A stretch of 64,000 nt of DNA, from NCBI RefSeq assembly GCF_009770985.1, contig NZ_WSRW01000003.1, positions 1,022,908-1,086,907 on the forward strand, written 5' to 3'. The translations under genes were made by a program, and so were the position numbers. Below are positions 26,036 to 35,214 of this stretch, in pieces (position 1 is the first letter of the stretch; every line of letters begins with the position of its first letter). The DNA is from Mucilaginibacter lacusdianchii (GTDB lineage Bacteria; Bacteroidota; Bacteroidia; Sphingobacteriales; Sphingobacteriaceae). Under the pieces are notes generated by a model. That model did not search any database. It saw only the letters and a list, made by a program, of their open reading frames with translations, and was not told where the DNA came from.

Positions 26036-29000
26036 TTAGAAGGTTACGTTTAAGCCGAACGATATTACTCGTTGCTGATAGTAGTTCTGATTATTCCCGT
26101 TATTCTCAGGGTCAATCGCCTCTTTCATATTTGGTGTTACAGTAAACAGATTCTGTCCGGAAGCAAAAACCCTTACAGAACTTATGCTTTTCCCTAAAAG
26201 CTTTCTGGGTATAGTGTAGCCTAACTCAGCACTCTTTAGCCTGATGTACGAGTCATTCCGCAAAAACCAGCTCGAAGTTTGCGTGTTATTTGACGACGGT
26301 GTTGCTGATATCCTTGGGTAGGTAGCATTCAAATTATCCGGCGTCCAGTGGTTTAAAAACACCGCTTCGGTAGCCGAGCCTGAACCCAGGAAAGGGAACA
26401 CAAAATAATTGTACAATTGGATATTTGACCTTGCAGCACCCTGGAACAGCAGATCGAGGTCGAAGTTTTTAAAAGACAAGCGCGGCTCTAAACCATATTG
26501 AATTTGTGGCGTTTGCGGATGACCGATGTCAGTAATATCATCAGAATTTACTTTACCGTCAGGCACGCCGTTAGGTCCGCTTAGGTCTGCATATTTTAAA
26601 TCTCCCACACGAACCTGACCAAAGTTTGGAACCGGAACACCCGGTTTTAAAGTTGGATTTTGAGCGGTTGGATTCACAAAATCATCCGGTGTGTAATAAC
26701 CCAGCGCTTGTAAACCAAACTGTTCGCCCAAAGGCCGCCCGGTAATCCGTCTATTCGGATTGTTGTAAGTTGCCGTATTCTCGAAAACCTGCAGAATTTT
26801 GCTTTTTGCGTAAGTAAATGTGCCCCGAACATCAAGGCGCAACCCATTAGCAAAGTTTTTATAAGAAGTTAAGGTAAACTCAACACCGTGGTTACTTAGC
26901 ACACCACCATTAACCTGGCCGGTATTTACACCATATTCGCCTGGCAAAACCGCGCCAATCGTTACTAAAAAATTAGAACGTTTCTCATAAAAGAAGTCGG
27001 TTTCAAAACCCAGCAAACCGTTGAACAAGGTTCCCTCTAAAGCTATATCCGATTTTTTTGCACGCTCCCACGTGATGTTTGGATTGCCCTGCAGGTTCTC
27101 GGAAATGCTTTGTGTAGCATTGCCGCCAATTACAGCCGAATTGTTATTGATGCCAAACTGGCTAAGATATTGGTACTGACCACCGCTTGGGTAATTACCG
27201 GATTCTCCGTATGATCCCCGCAGTTTTAAATTGTTAATCCAAGTGATAGGCTTCATGAAACTCTCTTCGGAAATACGCCATCCGGCCGAGAACGATGGAA
27301 AAAATCCAAATCGGTTTCCTGGCGAAAAAAGATAGCTTCCATCATACCGTCCGGCTGTTTCAAACAAGTACCGATCGTTATATGCGTAGGTTAAGCGGTA
27401 TACATAACCTAACTGCTTCTGCCCTCCCGAACTACCAGATACGGTAACGTCTGTTGGTAGCGGACCACCAAAATTAAGCTCGTCAATACTCAGGTTATAA
27501 TTAATTCTTGAAGCGTTAAAGTTTTGCCAGCGCACTTTACGATACTCTGCAACCAAGGTTCCGGTTACCTGACTCTTTCCAAAAGTGTTGGCGTAATTCA
27601 ACAGACCTTGAAAGGTCATCATTTTATTTTCATTAGATGTTTGGCTTAATGCAGGTTTGTTAACACCAGAATATGATATGGGAAAACTATACATGGTTCC
27701 TGGCGCGTTGATACCATTAGGAGATACCGGGTTGGTAAATGGCATTGGGGTTTGCCAATTACGGACGGTTGAATTGTTATTTCCGCTAAACCCAAGTGGG
27801 TCTGGACCAATGTCATAACTTACAATACCCTTAAGGCTCAAACCTTTTACCGGCAATTTCTGATCGATAGATAATTGCGTCAACCATGCAGTATTCTTAT
27901 TTAGCGTGTAGCCACTATTATAAATTTGTGAGTACAAAGACCGGCCAATATAACCGGCAGGAAGACCGTTAGAATATTGTACCGGATAAGTTGGATTCTG
28001 ACGCTGGGCCTGATCGAGTATCGAACCAGCACCTACCGATGGAAAGTGCTGATCTTCTTCATAAGCATTAACTCTTAAATTTACGGTCGTGGTTTTGGTT
28101 GCATTAGCGGTTACACCCAAAGAGCCGTTGTATTTATTTAGATAAGTGGTACTCCACATACCATCTTGCCGGTTAAAGCCGATGGAAGCAAAATATTTAA
28201 TATCCTCGGTACCGCCAGACATGGAGATGTTATGATATTGAATTGGCCGGTTTCTTTTAATAATGTCTTCCAACGGATGGCCATCAGCATGCCCGTCGGG
28301 ATCTTGGTGGTTTTGGAACAGATCAATATCTGTTTGAGTATAAGGTTTTGTTGTGCCATCATTAGCTGCAGCTTCATTACGCAACAGGGCATATTGGTAA
28401 CTATTTACAAAACGAGGCACATAAGTTGGGTTTTGAATGCCATAATAACCGTTGTAGGTTAAGGTCGGCTTTCCTGTTTTTCCAGATTTTGTAGTGATGA
28501 GTATTACGCCGTTGGCACCAGCAACACCATATGGTGCTACCGCAGCGGCATCTTTTAATATGGTGATTGTTTCAATGGAATTAGGATCAAGCCTGCTAAA
28601 GTCCCGTGGCACACCGTCAACTACGGTAAGCGGCGATGTACGTCCGGTAGTAGCAGGTCCGCGAATAAGAAGGCCCGATCCGTCAAAGCCTGGCTCGCCA
28701 CCGCTTTGGGTGGCAATCAGGCCAGCGGCTCGGCCGACAAGTCCGTTGGTGATATTTACTATTGGTTTTTGTGCAATCTCGGTAATGGGTATGGTTGAAA
28801 CTGCTGCAGTGGTGGAAGTTTTCTTCTGTGTACCATAGCCAACCACAACTACTTCATTTAAGCCATTTGATTTTGCACGAAGGGTTATGTTCAGGAAATT
28901 TTGCCCTTTCACCGCAGCTTCTGTAACATCATAACCGATAAATGAAAAAACCAGTGTGCCATTATCCGGAGCACTAATAGAAAAATTGCCGTTGATGTCA

Positions 29001-29260
29001 GTTACTGTTCCCGATTTAGATCCTTTGATCATCACACTTACACCAGGCAATGTTTGCCCGGTCGAGGCATCAGTTACTTTGCCTTTTACGACGACATCTT
29101 GGTGATCACTACTAACTACATATTTATAGGGCTCTGTTTTAGCAATAATATTTAATGCAAAAGCAGAATTAATAAAGGGTATACATAATAAGGTTTTTAA
29201 AAGTAAAAACAACCTCATTCTCCGGCTTTTCAACCAGCACTCGAGTAAAGTTTTTTTCAT
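26036..29260 (-). CDS. SusC/RagA TonB-dependent outer-membrane transporter
   Basis: A 1074-residue protein. After the signal peptide (an internal ATG at 29218 is an alternative start just before it), residues about 58-140 form the carboxypeptidase-like domain (VKGKVTDASTGQTLPGVSV, GTLVFSFIGYD). The TonB box region follows (LNEVVVVGYGTQKK) and the plug domain (VDGVPRDFSRLDPNSIETI, LKDAAAVAPYGVAGANGV). The rest is a 22-strand barrel ending in VISFGLNVTF with a C-terminal aromatic. It imports oligosaccharides using TonB-coupled energy, with SusD as lid. No STN domain is present, so it is not tied to an anti-sigma system; HTCS control fits. Confidence 0.96.
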   Translation of the reverse strand: MKKTLLECWLKSRRMRLFLLLKTLLCIPFINSAFALNIIAKTEPYKYVVSSDHQDVVVKGKVTDASTGQTLPGVSVMIKGSKSGTVTDINGNFSISAPDNGTLVFSFIGYDVTEAAVKGQNFLNITLRAKSNGLNEVVVVGYGTQKKTSTTAAVSTIPITEIAQKPIVNITNGLVGRAAGLIATQSGGEPGFDGSGLLIRGPATTGRTSPLTVVDGVPRDFSRLDPNSIETITILKDAAAVAPYGVAGANGVILITTKSGKTGKPTLTYNGYYGIQNPTYVPRFVNSYQYALLRNEAAANDGTTKPYTQTDIDLFQNHQDPDGHADGHPLEDIIKRNRPIQYHNISMSGGTEDIKYFASIGFNRQDGMWSTTYLNKYNGSLGVTANATKTTTVNLRVNAYEEDQHFPSVGAGSILDQAQRQNPTYPVQYSNGLPAGYIGRSLYSQIYNSGYTLNKNTAWLTQLSIDQKLPVKGLSLKGIVSYDIGPDPLGFSGNNNSTVRNWQTPMPFTNPVSPNGINAPGTMYSFPISYSGVNKPALSQTSNENKMMTFQGLLNYANTFGKSQVTGTLVAEYRKVRWQNFNASRINYNLSIDELNFGGPLPTDVTVSGSSGGQKQLGYVYRLTYAYNDRYLFETAGRYDGSYLFSPGNRFGFFPSFSAGWRISEESFMKPITWINNLKLRGSYGESGNYPSGGQYQYLSQFGINNNSAVIGGNATQSISENLQGNPNITWERAKKSDIALEGTLFNGLLGFETDFFYEKRSNFLVTIGAVLPGEYGVNTGQVNGGVLSNHGVEFTLTSYKNFANGLRLDVRGTFTYAKSKILQVFENTATYNNPNRRITGRPLGEQFGLQALGYYTPDDFVNPTAQNPTLKPGVPVPNFGQVRVGDLKYADLSGPNGVPDGKVNSDDITDIGHPQTPQIQYGLEPRLSFKNFDLDLLFQGAARSNIQLYNYFVFPFLGSGSATEAVFLNHWTPDNLNATYPRISATPSSNNTQTSSWFLRNDSYIRLKSAELGYTIPRKLLGKSISSVRVFASGQNLFTVTPNMKEAIDPENNGNNQNYYQQRVISFGLNVTF

Positions 29261-29945
29261 AATCAGGTTTTAAGGATTAGTTGGTTAATAATTGGTGCTT
29301 GATTTTTTCATTAATATACTTAAGTGACCAGTAGATTTTGCGAGTTCACTTCAACTCATATTTATGCACTACAGACCTTACGTGTTTAGCCGGTTTGCAT
29401 TCACAAAGTTTAAGCATCGCAGAATAAAAGAAATTGGTTCAACTGGTTATGCAAATAACCTTTGTTAGGCGCTGAGGAGGTTTGTCAGCATATACATTTT
29501 TCTTGACTTACAATCCATATCAGTCGCATTAAAACACAACTTCGAATGGTTTATACAAAATGTATCGTTGAAGAAGAACTTACGAAAGCAAACGTTAGTT
29601 AGGAATGGGTACAATACCGATGGGTTCGATACGCTAATGCAAATGCCGCCGGCATAAAGGAAGTTTTCTATGATCGGCTCTCAACACAATTACAATGCTA
29701 CTCAGGTCTGCGTAAGAGAATGCTTTTTTAAGTTGCAGAAATATCCAGTTATTCTTGTATCTATTTAAGAATTCCTCGATTATAAGGGTGACATTGTTAG
29801 AACTTAAATTATAGATGCTGCTAATTGTCATACATCTAGCAGCTTTTATAATCTATTAACTGAATAGTATAAGCAATTTACATAACAGACAATACAAACA
29901 GAAAGCAACTATCAGCCGCTCTCTGTTTGTAACGCTACCGACGTA
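29261..29945. other. 685-bp region upstream of susC
   Basis: AT-rich noncoding DNA expected to hold the susC promoter and the 3' end region of the SDR gene. A 65-codon minus-strand frame at 29634-29831 and an 18-codon plus-strand frame starting near 29548 exist, but neither has support. I found no copy of the GTACATAT repeat seen upstream of the GH76 gene. Confidence 0.5.
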
Positions 29946-30689
29946 TTATTTCAATCCATAGGTTAAATAACCGCCATCTGCAACAATCTCTGTTCCTGTA
30001 ATGAAACTTGCGGCATCAGAAGCCAGGAATAATACTGTTGTAGCAATTTCATCAGGATCACCTAACCGTTGCAGTGCTGTTGCCGCTGCTAAATGAGGTT
30101 TGGCTTCCGCAGGCAAAGCATGTTCCAATCCGGGAGTCTGCACTGGTCCGGGACTAACAATGTTAACCCGAATTTTGCGATCAGCCAGCTCATTGGCAGC
30201 AATCTGTGCAATCTTGTTTAGCGCCCCTTTGGTAGACGAGTATACGCTGGTGCCTATGTTAGATGCTGTTGCCACCGTGGAAGAAGTAAAAATAACTGCA
30301 GAACCATATGCCAGATGCGGAATCAATTTTTGTAAGGTAAAGTAATGGCCTTTTACATTGGTGTTAAATTGCGCATCAAAATCTGCTTCTGTAGTTTGTT
30401 CAATGGGTGTAAATACAGCTATCCCGGCATTTAAAAAAAGCACATCCAGCTTTTCGCCACTTTCTGCAAATGCTTTTTCTAATACCTCAATATCTACCAT
30501 TTTTGATGTATCAGAAACGACTTTCTTTAGGTTTGGACTATTGATTTCTGCACTTGCTTTTTCAAGATTGGCCGCATTTCTGCCAGTAATCCATACGTTA
30601 GCGCCTGCATTGATGAACGCTTTTGCAGTGGCCAGTCCAATACCGGTGGTGCCGCCGGTAATAATTACGTTTTTTCCTGTAAAATTCAT
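29946..30689 (-). CDS. short-chain dehydrogenase/reductase (SDR)
   Basis: A 247-residue classical SDR. The NAD(P)-binding motif is TGGTTGIG (11-18), with Arg/Asn around 38-39 suggesting NADP(H); NAG is at 88-90; the catalytic Ser lies in FTSST and Tyr-x3-Lys in YSSTKGALN; PGPVQTPG follows. It ends with the usual SFITGTEIVADGGY. These enzymes oxidise or reduce hydroxyl or keto groups, and the substrate is unknown. It is divergent from an HxlR regulator with 104 bp between starts and a cluster of GTAACT repeats in that gap, so it is probably an HxlR target. Confidence 0.93.
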   Translation of the reverse strand: MNFTGKNVIITGGTTGIGLATAKAFINAGANVWITGRNAANLEKASAEINSPNLKKVVSDTSKMVDIEVLEKAFAESGEKLDVLFLNAGIAVFTPIEQTTEADFDAQFNTNVKGHYFTLQKLIPHLAYGSAVIFTSSTVATASNIGTSVYSSTKGALNKIAQIAANELADRKIRVNIVSPGPVQTPGLEHALPAEAKPHLAAATALQRLGDPDEIATTVLFLASDAASFITGTEIVADGGYLTYGLK

Positions 30690-30743
30690 TGTAATATTGT
30701 TTATTGATTACACCGCAAACATATCGTACTTTGATTAATTTAA

Positions 30744-30792
30744 GTAACTTTGTAACTAAAAGTAACTGTAACTTTTGAGTAACTATGTAACT
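30744..30792 (+). promoter_or_regulatory. cluster of six GTAACT direct repeats
   Basis: GTAACT occurs at 30744, 30752, 30762, 30768, 30779 and 30787, all in the same orientation, ending just before the HxlR ATG at 30794. One TAACTTTG (30745-30752) fits the Bacteroidota minus-7 element, though I see no matching minus-33 box. It is a likely operator of the divergent SDR/HxlR promoters; binding is inference. Confidence 0.5.
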
Positions 30793-30793
30793 T

Positions 30794-31138
30794 ATGACGG
30801 AATTTATATGTCACCAAAAAGAGATTTTGGCCATTCATGATGCGATGGATGTGCTAAGCGGTAAGTGGAAAATATCTATTGTTTCCTCTATCTGCTATTA
30901 CAATAAAAGAAGATTTTCTGATATACTAAGTGACGTAAACGGCATATCCAACAAAATGCTCAGCAAGGAATTAAAAGAGTTGGAGATGAATAAATTAATT
31001 ACCAGAACTGTGTTAAACACGCAGCCAGTAACTGTTGAGTATAACCTTACCGAATACGGCAAAACATTACAAACCATTATCGACGACTTGGCCAAATGGG
31101 GAATAAAACACCGGAAGATGATAACAGGCAGAGAATGA
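30794..31138 (+). CDS. HxlR family transcriptional regulator
   Basis: A 114-residue winged-helix protein of the HxlR/MarR-like type: ALDVLSGKW-type signature (DAMDVLSGKWKISIVSSI at about 13-30), the RFSDILSDVNGISNKMLSKELKELE recognition region, and the wing (VTVEYNLTEYGKTL). One Cys (residue 5) lies at the N-terminus, where redox- or quinone-sensing HxlR proteins carry their sensor Cys, so thiol sensing is possible. Its stop overlaps the next regulator's start (ATGA), and GTAACT repeats lie directly upstream, suggesting autoregulation and control of the divergent SDR. Confidence 0.93.
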   Translation: MTEFICHQKEILAIHDAMDVLSGKWKISIVSSICYYNKRRFSDILSDVNGISNKMLSKELKELEMNKLITRTVLNTQPVTVEYNLTEYGKTLQTIIDDLAKWGIKHRKMITGRE

Positions 31139-32016
31139 GAGAAACAACAGGATTATTAGAAAAAATCAGGCACCATGATAAGGTGCCGGTTGCGCTGAAT
31201 GAAAATTGTGCAATTCCTTTGCCCGACGATGTGATGCAAGTTCTCCGTAGTCCTCACCGGCTCTCGTATTATTACTTTCAGTATCTGGAACACGGTTCAG
31301 CTACTTTTAAAACGGATTTAAAAGAGTTTACCATTAAAGGCGGAGAACTAGTTTTCGGCTTACCCAACCAAATATTTACTAAACTGCCTTATGACAAGGA
31401 TCTGCCACAGTATGCACTCTCTTTTGATGAAAGCGCACTGACGATGTTACCCAAAACCTATCCTTTCCTATTCAATCCTTTTGACGTAAACACTATCTGC
31501 TTAAATCTTGCGGCACAGCTTAGAGTTAAAAATCTCCTTTCAGGTCTGTTTCAACTACTGCATGCGCCGGAAAAACAACTTAAAGCAGACGTCATTCTTG
31601 CACACCTGCACACCTTGCTTACTGAATACAATACGGCTTATTTTGAGCAGTATCAAAAAAACCAAGTGGCTACCGGATTCAAGTTAGCAAAATACATAGC
31701 CTTTAAGTTAACCGTTGAACGTAACCTTACGGCACAGCATGATGTACAGCGTATTGCTGATGAACTCGCCTTAACATCCAATACATTATATAGCATCATT
31801 AAGCAATATGCAGGTGTTTCGCCTAAAGAATGGATTACAAACCGGTTGATGCTGGAGGCCCGCCGCAAGCTACAGTATACTAATACATCCGTTAAAGAGC
31901 TAGCTTATGAATTGGGTTTTAACGATCCGGGATATTTCTCGCGCGCTTTTAAAAAAAGTACCGGTAAAAGTATTACCCGTTACTTGGCAGAGTTGCAGGA
32001 TATGTCCCTTCAATAA
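31135..32016 (+). CDS. AraC family transcriptional regulator
   Basis: The open frame begins at 31096, inside the HxlR gene, but the ATG at 31135 overlaps the HxlR stop as ATGA and gives a natural 293-residue product. The N-terminal half resembles an AraC-type beta-barrel sensor domain. The C-terminal part has both helix-turn-helix motifs (VQRIADELALTSNTLYSIIKQYAG and VKELAYELGFNDPGYFSRAFK), ending in GKSITRYLAEL. Coupling to an HxlR repressor in one transcript is unusual and suggests one inducer pathway. The SDR gene 67 bp downstream is a probable member of the same operon. Confidence 0.9.
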   Translation: MRETTGLLEKIRHHDKVPVALNENCAIPLPDDVMQVLRSPHRLSYYYFQYLEHGSATFKTDLKEFTIKGGELVFGLPNQIFTKLPYDKDLPQYALSFDESALTMLPKTYPFLFNPFDVNTICLNLAAQLRVKNLLSGLFQLLHAPEKQLKADVILAHLHTLLTEYNTAYFEQYQKNQVATGFKLAKYIAFKLTVERNLTAQHDVQRIADELALTSNTLYSIIKQYAGVSPKEWITNRLMLEARRKLQYTNTSVKELAYELGFNDPGYFSRAFKKSTGKSITRYLAELQDMSLQ

Positions 32017-32083
32017 CAAGATAAGTCCTACCCCGTTATAGGCGATGCTTAATAATTTTGTCTAGCAAATAAAACATAAACAA

Positions 32084-32821
32084 ATGAAAACAGCATTAGT
32101 AACAGGAGCCAATAAAGGCATCGGTTTTGAAGTGGCCAGAATACTTGCCCAAAACGGGTTTTATGTATTCATAGGCGCCCGGAATTTAGAATATGGTACC
32201 GCAGCGGCAGAAAAGCTAAAAGCTGACGGTCTTGAAAATGTTGAAGCCGTGCGTTTAGACGTTACGGACCAAGCGTCAATACTTGCCGCACGAGAGACCA
32301 TTGGCGCAAAAACTGCAGTTCTGGATGTACTTGTTAATAACGCAGGCATATCAGGCGGCTTTCCGCAATCAGCACTTGATGCCAAAATTGATCAGTTCAG
32401 AACGGTATTTGAAACTAACGTATTTGGCGTTGCAACGGTTACACAAACATTTATTGATCTGTTGCAGCAGTCGGTAGCGCCGAGAATTGTCAATGTGACT
32501 TCGGCAATGGGTTCGGTTTCCCTGGCAGCCGACCCGTCTAGCAGTACTTATAATTATAAACTTGCAGTTTATCAATCCAGCAAAGCAGCGCTAAATATGT
32601 ATACCGTTAATTTGGCATATGAACTGCGCAATAGCCCTTTTAAGGTAAACGCCGTTTGCCCTGGCTATACCCAAACCGATTTTACCGGGCATCAGGGTAC
32701 CAGTACTGCGCAGGAAGCCGGTGCACGCATAGCCAAATATGCATTGATCGGACCCGACGGACCAACGGGAAAATATATCAGCGAAGAGTACTTCCCGGAA
32801 CCGGCAAGTTGCCCATGGTAA
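32084..32821 (+). CDS. short-chain dehydrogenase/reductase (SDR), carbonyl-reductase-like
   Basis: A 245-residue SDR: TGANKGIGFE (7-16) is the cofactor motif, with GARN at 31-34 favouring NADP(H); NNAGIS near 85; catalytic Ser in NVTSAMGS and Tyr/Lys in YQSSKAALN; CPGYTQTDFTG follows. The TGANKGIG form and the extended loop before the active Tyr resemble plant/animal carbonyl-reductase-type SDRs. It follows the HxlR-AraC regulator pair by 67 bp on the same strand. A hairpin terminator lies just after its stop. Confidence 0.92.
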   Translation: MKTALVTGANKGIGFEVARILAQNGFYVFIGARNLEYGTAAAEKLKADGLENVEAVRLDVTDQASILAARETIGAKTAVLDVLVNNAGISGGFPQSALDAKIDQFRTVFETNVFGVATVTQTFIDLLQQSVAPRIVNVTSAMGSVSLAADPSSSTYNYKLAVYQSSKAALNMYTVNLAYELRNSPFKVNAVCPGYTQTDFTGHQGTSTAQEAGARIAKYALIGPDGPTGKYISEEYFPEPASCPW

Positions 32822-33229
32822 AATAATAACCTCAATCAGAATCATCCAAAATTACGGCTTGGAGATTCTGATTGTTCTTAATCATATGATGATCTATAGT
32901 ATTAGTTTGACAATAACAGACAACCCTTTTGAAGCTAGGCTATATGCTTAAAACGGCTAATAAGGATGTCGATGTACCATAATTCAATTATTCACATTGG
33001 CTTGTCTTAATATATCCACTTCTTATTAAAAGAGAGCGCCACCTATCCTACACACGCCTGTAAATTTCACTAAGAATTATCATTGTGCACCTATTGCTTA
33101 TCTGATTTTAAGCTAAGCCGTCATCAAAAATTATTTAGAAGGATCCATAAGTTAACTTATGTTAAATATTTAATGTGTTTTTTGGGCTGATGTAGTCAAT
33201 ATGTTAGTTTTAACTATCAGTCTGAAAAA
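32822..33229. other. 408-bp intergenic region
   Basis: Noncoding. It starts with the SDR terminator (32833-32874) and ends with the promoter region of the S41 peptidase gene. I see no other feature that can be supported. Confidence 0.55.
32833..32874 (+). terminator. terminator of the SDR gene
   Basis: Arms CAATCAGAATC (32833-32843) and GATTCTGATTG (32864-32874) form an 11-bp perfect stem; the 20-base loop can extend it through CCAA/TTGG. TTCTTA follows. It begins 11 bp after the stop codon. Confidence 0.75.
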
Positions 33230-34705
33230 ATGAAAAGAATTAGTGTAGTGCTATTGCTAATACTGGCAAACCAAGTAATGGGACAAGTTTTTGATACCGT
33301 TTCTTATTACAAAAAATACACACCAAAGCAACTACATCATGATTTAGACTTCCTACTAAAGAAATTTGAGGACGTACACCCAAATTACTTTTCCGAAACG
33401 CCCCAAGACACCGTTTTTAAAAGATACGAACAGCTTAAAACCCGTATCACCAACTCCATGACGAGGATTGATTTTATGAATCTTTTTGCGCCAGTGGCGT
33501 TTGGTGTAATTAAAGACGGACACAACTTTGTCAACTTGCCGCCAGAAGACTTGAAAGCATATATCAACAAAGGTGGAAAATTCTTTCCTCTGCCGGTTAC
33601 CATACGCGGTGGAAAACTGTTTGTTAATTCCATACATGCTAAAATTCCATACCAGGCGGAGATTTTAACGATCAATGGCAAGCCTGTTACCGAGATTGTA
33701 CAAGCAATCTTAAGCACCTACAACCCGGAAGATCGTGATTATGAAGAACGGTTTTTGTCGAATTATTTTAACGTTAACTACTGGCAAGTTTTTGGTGGTG
33801 CCGATTATTTTCATTTAACCTATTCAGAAAGCCTGAGCAAATTTGTTAAGCGCATTGATTTACAGCCCAAGAGCGAATTGGACATTATGAAGTTAAGAAG
33901 CCAGTCATTTGGAGGAAAATTGAGTTATGTTTTTGAATATCCAAACTATGCTTACTATGAAATGCCTGGGCTGGAAACCGGTGTAATTGAATACAAAGCG
34001 TGTGATGACCTTGAAAACTTCAGGCCCTTTTGTGATAGTGTATTTACCAGATTACAAAATAAGCACTACAAAAATTTAATTATAGATATCCGTTCAAATT
34101 TAGGTGGTACCACCCGATTGAATGGTATTTTGATGGAATATCTGACAGACAAACCTATTACTCAATATGCAGAAATTGATACCAAAGTGAGTAAAGATGG
34201 AAAGAAGGACTTTATTTCTGCCAATCGCAAGTATGCGCATTGGTTTAAATGGTTCCACTATTTGTATTATCCTATTTATATTAGAACTAATCGCACGCGC
34301 AGAGAGGCACTGACCGCTAAAAACGGAACTTTTATCAGGCAAATGTTTTTACCAGAAAAACCAATAGAAAGCATGTTGCGTTTCAAAGGCAACATTTACC
34401 TGCTTACCAGTAAAGCTACCTACTCGTCTGCCGCAATCTTTGCAGCGGCATTTAAATGCTATCACCTTGGAACAGTCATTGGTCAGGAAACGGGAGAGCC
34501 AACTTGCTTTACCGGCGATTGGGTAGCTATTACTTTGCCGAACACAAAGTTACAACTCGGCATATCAAACAAGCGCTTTATATTAGCTTGCGGCAAATGT
34601 GATGGACATGGCGTTGTACCTGATATTTTAATAGACGACAAGCATTTGGCAACCAGAGGCGGTGGCTTGAATTATCACACTATTGAACTTGTGCTAAAAA
34701 AATAA
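33230..34705 (+). CDS. S41 family peptidase (C-terminal processing protease-like)
   Basis: A 491-residue exported protein with a signal peptide ending near VMGQ. The N-terminal region is a helical cap, followed by a PDZ-like segment (about 125-165; AEILTINGKPVTEI). The protease core shows NLIIDIRSNLGG (about 282-293) and the nucleophile region TSKATYSSAAIFAAAF (about 397-412), where the second Ser of TYSS fits the catalytic serine of S41 enzymes. GQETGEPT follows, as in the family. It is likely a periplasmic serine protease or peptidase-like hydrolase. The gene stands alone between long intergenic stretches. Confidence 0.88.
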   Translation: MKRISVVLLLILANQVMGQVFDTVSYYKKYTPKQLHHDLDFLLKKFEDVHPNYFSETPQDTVFKRYEQLKTRITNSMTRIDFMNLFAPVAFGVIKDGHNFVNLPPEDLKAYINKGGKFFPLPVTIRGGKLFVNSIHAKIPYQAEILTINGKPVTEIVQAILSTYNPEDRDYEERFLSNYFNVNYWQVFGGADYFHLTYSESLSKFVKRIDLQPKSELDIMKLRSQSFGGKLSYVFEYPNYAYYEMPGLETGVIEYKACDDLENFRPFCDSVFTRLQNKHYKNLIIDIRSNLGGTTRLNGILMEYLTDKPITQYAEIDTKVSKDGKKDFISANRKYAHWFKWFHYLYYPIYIRTNRTRREALTAKNGTFIRQMFLPEKPIESMLRFKGNIYLLTSKATYSSAAIFAAAFKCYHLGTVIGQETGEPTCFTGDWVAITLPNTKLQLGISNKRFILACGKCDGHGVVPDILIDDKHLATRGGGLNYHTIELVLKK

Positions 34706-35214
34706 TCTTGTCAAAATACTTAGTATGGAGCATTACTTATTTTAATTTGATTGGTTGATACATTTGGCATCTTAAAATTAATTGCGCTATAATTATGTGG
34801 CATAATCCGCTTTGCAATGTGCAATTTCATTTGCTGCCAGCTTAATTATAGTATTAGCGTCAGTTTTAAAGTTTCATATTCGTACTTCTTTAGCTGTTAT
34901 CTGCTTGAAAACTGTTTTCAACTCAGCGGTGGCTAACAGTTTCGAAAGCAAATAATCTTTTAATACAAGTATTATATCTTTGCCGTCCAGCGTCATACTC
35001 AATTGGCAATATGTTACCAACTGCTTATGGCGCGTTGTTGGGAAGAAAAAACGAAAGAGATAAAACTACCAATCGGATACTGAATACGAGTGGTAGAAAC
35101 CGGCACTTAAAACGCCGGGCAGCCGATACAATTTTGCGTTAAGCTCTGCTTTTTAATTACCAGTAGTATTAATTCAATTAAACAAACTGAAAAGAAAATC
35201 ATTTCTATACAGAT
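34706..35214. other. 509-bp region upstream of nhaA
   Basis: Noncoding. The only structure I can see is a compact, relatively GC-rich segment at 35065-35127 with two hairpins and a possible pseudoknot, described separately. The rest is AT-rich without reading frames. Confidence 0.55.
35065..35127 (+). ncRNA. possible structured leader RNA upstream of nhaA
   Basis: CTACCA (35066-35071) pairs with TGGTAG (35091-35096); CCGGC (35100-35104) pairs with GCCGG (35114-35118); ATCGG (35072-35076), in the first loop, can pair with CCGAT (35123-35127). This is a pseudoknot-like layout 88 bases before the NhaA ATG. I do not recognise a known riboswitch class in it. Chance pairing cannot be excluded. Confidence 0.3.

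Noticed and set aside
29600..29640. GGTTCGATACG recalling a tRNA T-arm
   Set aside because: No acceptor, D-arm or anticodon stem can be built around it.
29548..29831. An 18-codon plus-strand frame resembling the N-terminus of small AraC-type proteins, and an overlapping 65-codon minus-strand frame
   Set aside because: Too short and degenerate to assign; similarity is only by eye. A decayed regulator remnant is possible but cannot be supported.
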